The position numbers and the translations under genes were made by a program. The notes below the pieces were generated by a model. That model was given only the letters and a program-made list of their open reading frames with translations. It did no database searches and had not been told where the DNA came from. A DNA stretch of 6,926 nt from Thiodiazotropha sp037382065 (GTDB lineage Bacteria; Pseudomonadota; Gammaproteobacteria; Chromatiales; Chromatiaceae): NCBI GenBank assembly GCA_037382065.1, contig JARRQF010000361.1, positions 1 to 6,926 on the forward strand, read 5' to 3'. Of the stretch, positions 6,453-6,926 are shown piece by piece (the stretch's first letter is position 1; the number at the start of each line of letters is the position of its first letter).

Positions 6453-6470
6453 ACTCTTGGTGGTAAGAGT
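6453..6470. repeat. Small inverted repeat abutting a DnaA box
   Basis: ACTCTT (6453-6458) and AAGAGT (6465-6470) are exact 6-bp arms around a 6-nt loop. The right arm ends on the first base of the DnaA box at 6470-6478. Arms this short may be chance. Confidence 0.35.
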
Positions 6471-6478
6471 TATCCACA
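6470..6478 (+). promoter_or_regulatory. DnaA box, perfect consensus, upstream of dnaA
   Basis: TTATCCACA lies about 130 bp upstream of the dnaA start, where it could serve both origin function and DnaA autoregulation of the dnaA promoter, as is known in E. coli. Confidence 0.75.
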
Positions 6479-6538
6479 TATAATCAACATTACGTCAGAT
6501 ATTAGCGGCCAACTTTGGATTTTTGGTTCAATTTGGTA

Positions 6539-6568
6539 TTGACAATCTATGTCTTTAGGGACTAGTAT
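6539..6568 (+). promoter_or_regulatory. rpmH promoter, sigma-70 type
   Basis: A perfect -35 TTGACA (6539-6544) is followed after 18 bp by TAGTAT (6563-6568), one base from the consensus -10. Transcription would start near 6575, giving a leader of about 45 bases before rpmH. This is the strongest promoter-like sequence I found in the window, as expected for a ribosomal protein operon. Confidence 0.75.
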
Positions 6569-6618
6569 GCGCGTCCTTTTTCGTCTAATTAACTCGGCGG
6601 ATCTACCGGTAAATAGTT

Positions 6619-6753
6619 ATGAAAAGAACTTTTCAGCCCAGCAATCTCAAACGTGCACGCACTCATGGTTTTCGCGCACGCATGGCATCCCGTAATGGCC
6701 GTAAGGTATTGAAGGCGCGTCGTGCTAAAGGTCGTGCCCGTATTGCTCTCTGA
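6619..6753 (+). CDS. rpmH: 50S ribosomal protein L34
   Basis: L34 is a small basic protein of the large ribosomal subunit. The 44 residues begin MKRTFQPSNLKRARTHGFRA and continue RMASRNGRKVLKARRAKGRA, almost the E. coli sequence (46 residues) apart from the last few positions. The ATG at 6619 is fixed by this family N-terminus; a clear Shine-Dalgarno sequence is not obvious in front of it. It is transcribed divergently from dnaA and leads the rpmH-rnpA operon, with rnpA starting 11 nt beyond its stop. Confidence 0.97.
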   Translation: MKRTFQPSNLKRARTHGFRARMASRNGRKVLKARRAKGRARIAL

Positions 6754-6764
6754 TAAACTGCTCA

Positions 6765-6926
6765 TTGTCAAAATCAGAAGAAGCTTTTCCTAGAAGTTGT
6801 AGATTATTAAAACCCGATGAATATCGTCGGGTTTTTAATCGTGGGAAGCGCTCAAGCGACCGGCTATTTTTGGTTTTGGCGATTCCAAATGTTAATGGAT
6901 CGCCTCGTCTTGGATTGGCAGTTGCA
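6765..6926 (+). CDS. rnpA: Ribonuclease P protein component, 5' part only
   Basis: RnpA is the protein partner of the RNase P ribozyme, which removes 5' leaders from pre-tRNAs. Only 54 codons are inside the window and the frame is open to the right edge. The translation contains FPRSCRLLKPDEYRRVF (8-24), RSSDRLFLVLA (29-39) and PRLGLAVA (47-54). These match the family order FPR..RLL.P..F..VF, then RLGLAV before the RNR motif, which would follow outside the window. No ATG or GTG is available. The TTG at 6765, 11 nt after the rpmH stop, gives the expected N-terminal length, but no clear ribosome site precedes it, so translation may be coupled to rpmH. A hairpin with a T run at 6809-6836 lies inside this coding sequence. 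Confidence 0.92.
   Translation, partial: MSKSEEAFPRSCRLLKPDEYRRVFNRGKRSSDRLFLVLAIPNVNGSPRLGLAVA

Larger units (their letters stand above)
6339..6618. other. dnaA-rpmH divergent intergenic region, alternative origin candidate
   Basis: This 280-bp region separates the divergent dnaA and rpmH genes. It is the position of the functional origin in Pseudomonas-type chromosomes. I find one perfect DnaA box (6470-6478) and no second good one, so box density is lower than in the dnaN-dnaA gap. It also carries the rpmH promoter. A dnaA promoter must be on the minus strand here, but no convincing -35/-10 pair could be picked. Confidence 0.5.

Noticed and set aside
6809..6836. Intrinsic terminator closing an rpmH-only transcript
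   Set aside because: The hairpin lies inside the open rnpA frame and encodes conserved RnpA residues (KPDEYRRVF), so it is not annotated as a terminator; it is kept only as a possible attenuator.

Overview
The window is the replication-origin neighbourhood of a gammaproteobacterial chromosome. Read on the minus strand from about position 6340 downward, the order is dnaA, dnaN, recF, gyrB. Diverging from dnaA on the plus strand are rpmH and the first 54 codons of rnpA. This order and the close match of GyrB, DnaA domain IV and L34 to the Escherichia coli proteins (compared from memory) point to Gammaproteobacteria. The core genes are AT-rich, at roughly 40% GC by eye. I do not assign a genus.

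Layout: 1-180 is a GC-richer tail downstream of gyrB (about 55% GC by hand count) with no recognised gene. It is followed by gyrB (181-2586), a short gap with a possible gyrB promoter, recF (2683-3759, TTG start), an odd 123-bp gap, dnaN (3883-4836), a 260-bp very AT-rich gap with DnaA boxes, dnaA (5097-6338, GTG start), a 280-bp gap with one perfect DnaA box and the rpmH promoter, rpmH (6619-6753), and rnpA (6765 to beyond the right edge, TTG start). The last gene is easily missed because it has no ATG and runs off the window.

The genes form the usual initiation and replication set: DnaA opens the origin, the beta clamp tethers the polymerase, RecF helps load RecA at gaps and stalled forks, and gyrase supercoils the DNA. 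L34 and the RNase P protein form the divergent partner operon.

Three observations stand out. First, recF carries two identical 16-bp perfect palindromes, TGTTCCACGTGGAACA, that match the ParB-binding parS consensus. They lie 618 bp apart, in the same reading frame, and each encodes FHVEH. Second, DnaA lacks about 34 residues between Walker A and Walker B, the segment that carries helices of the initiator-specific motif, yet the frame is kept. Third, DnaN stops after about residue 311 and lacks roughly the last 55 residues of the clamp, including the C-terminal MPMRL-type tail. The second and third could be genuine decay or divergence, or assembly errors; the sequence alone cannot decide. No wholly new multi-gene system is visible.
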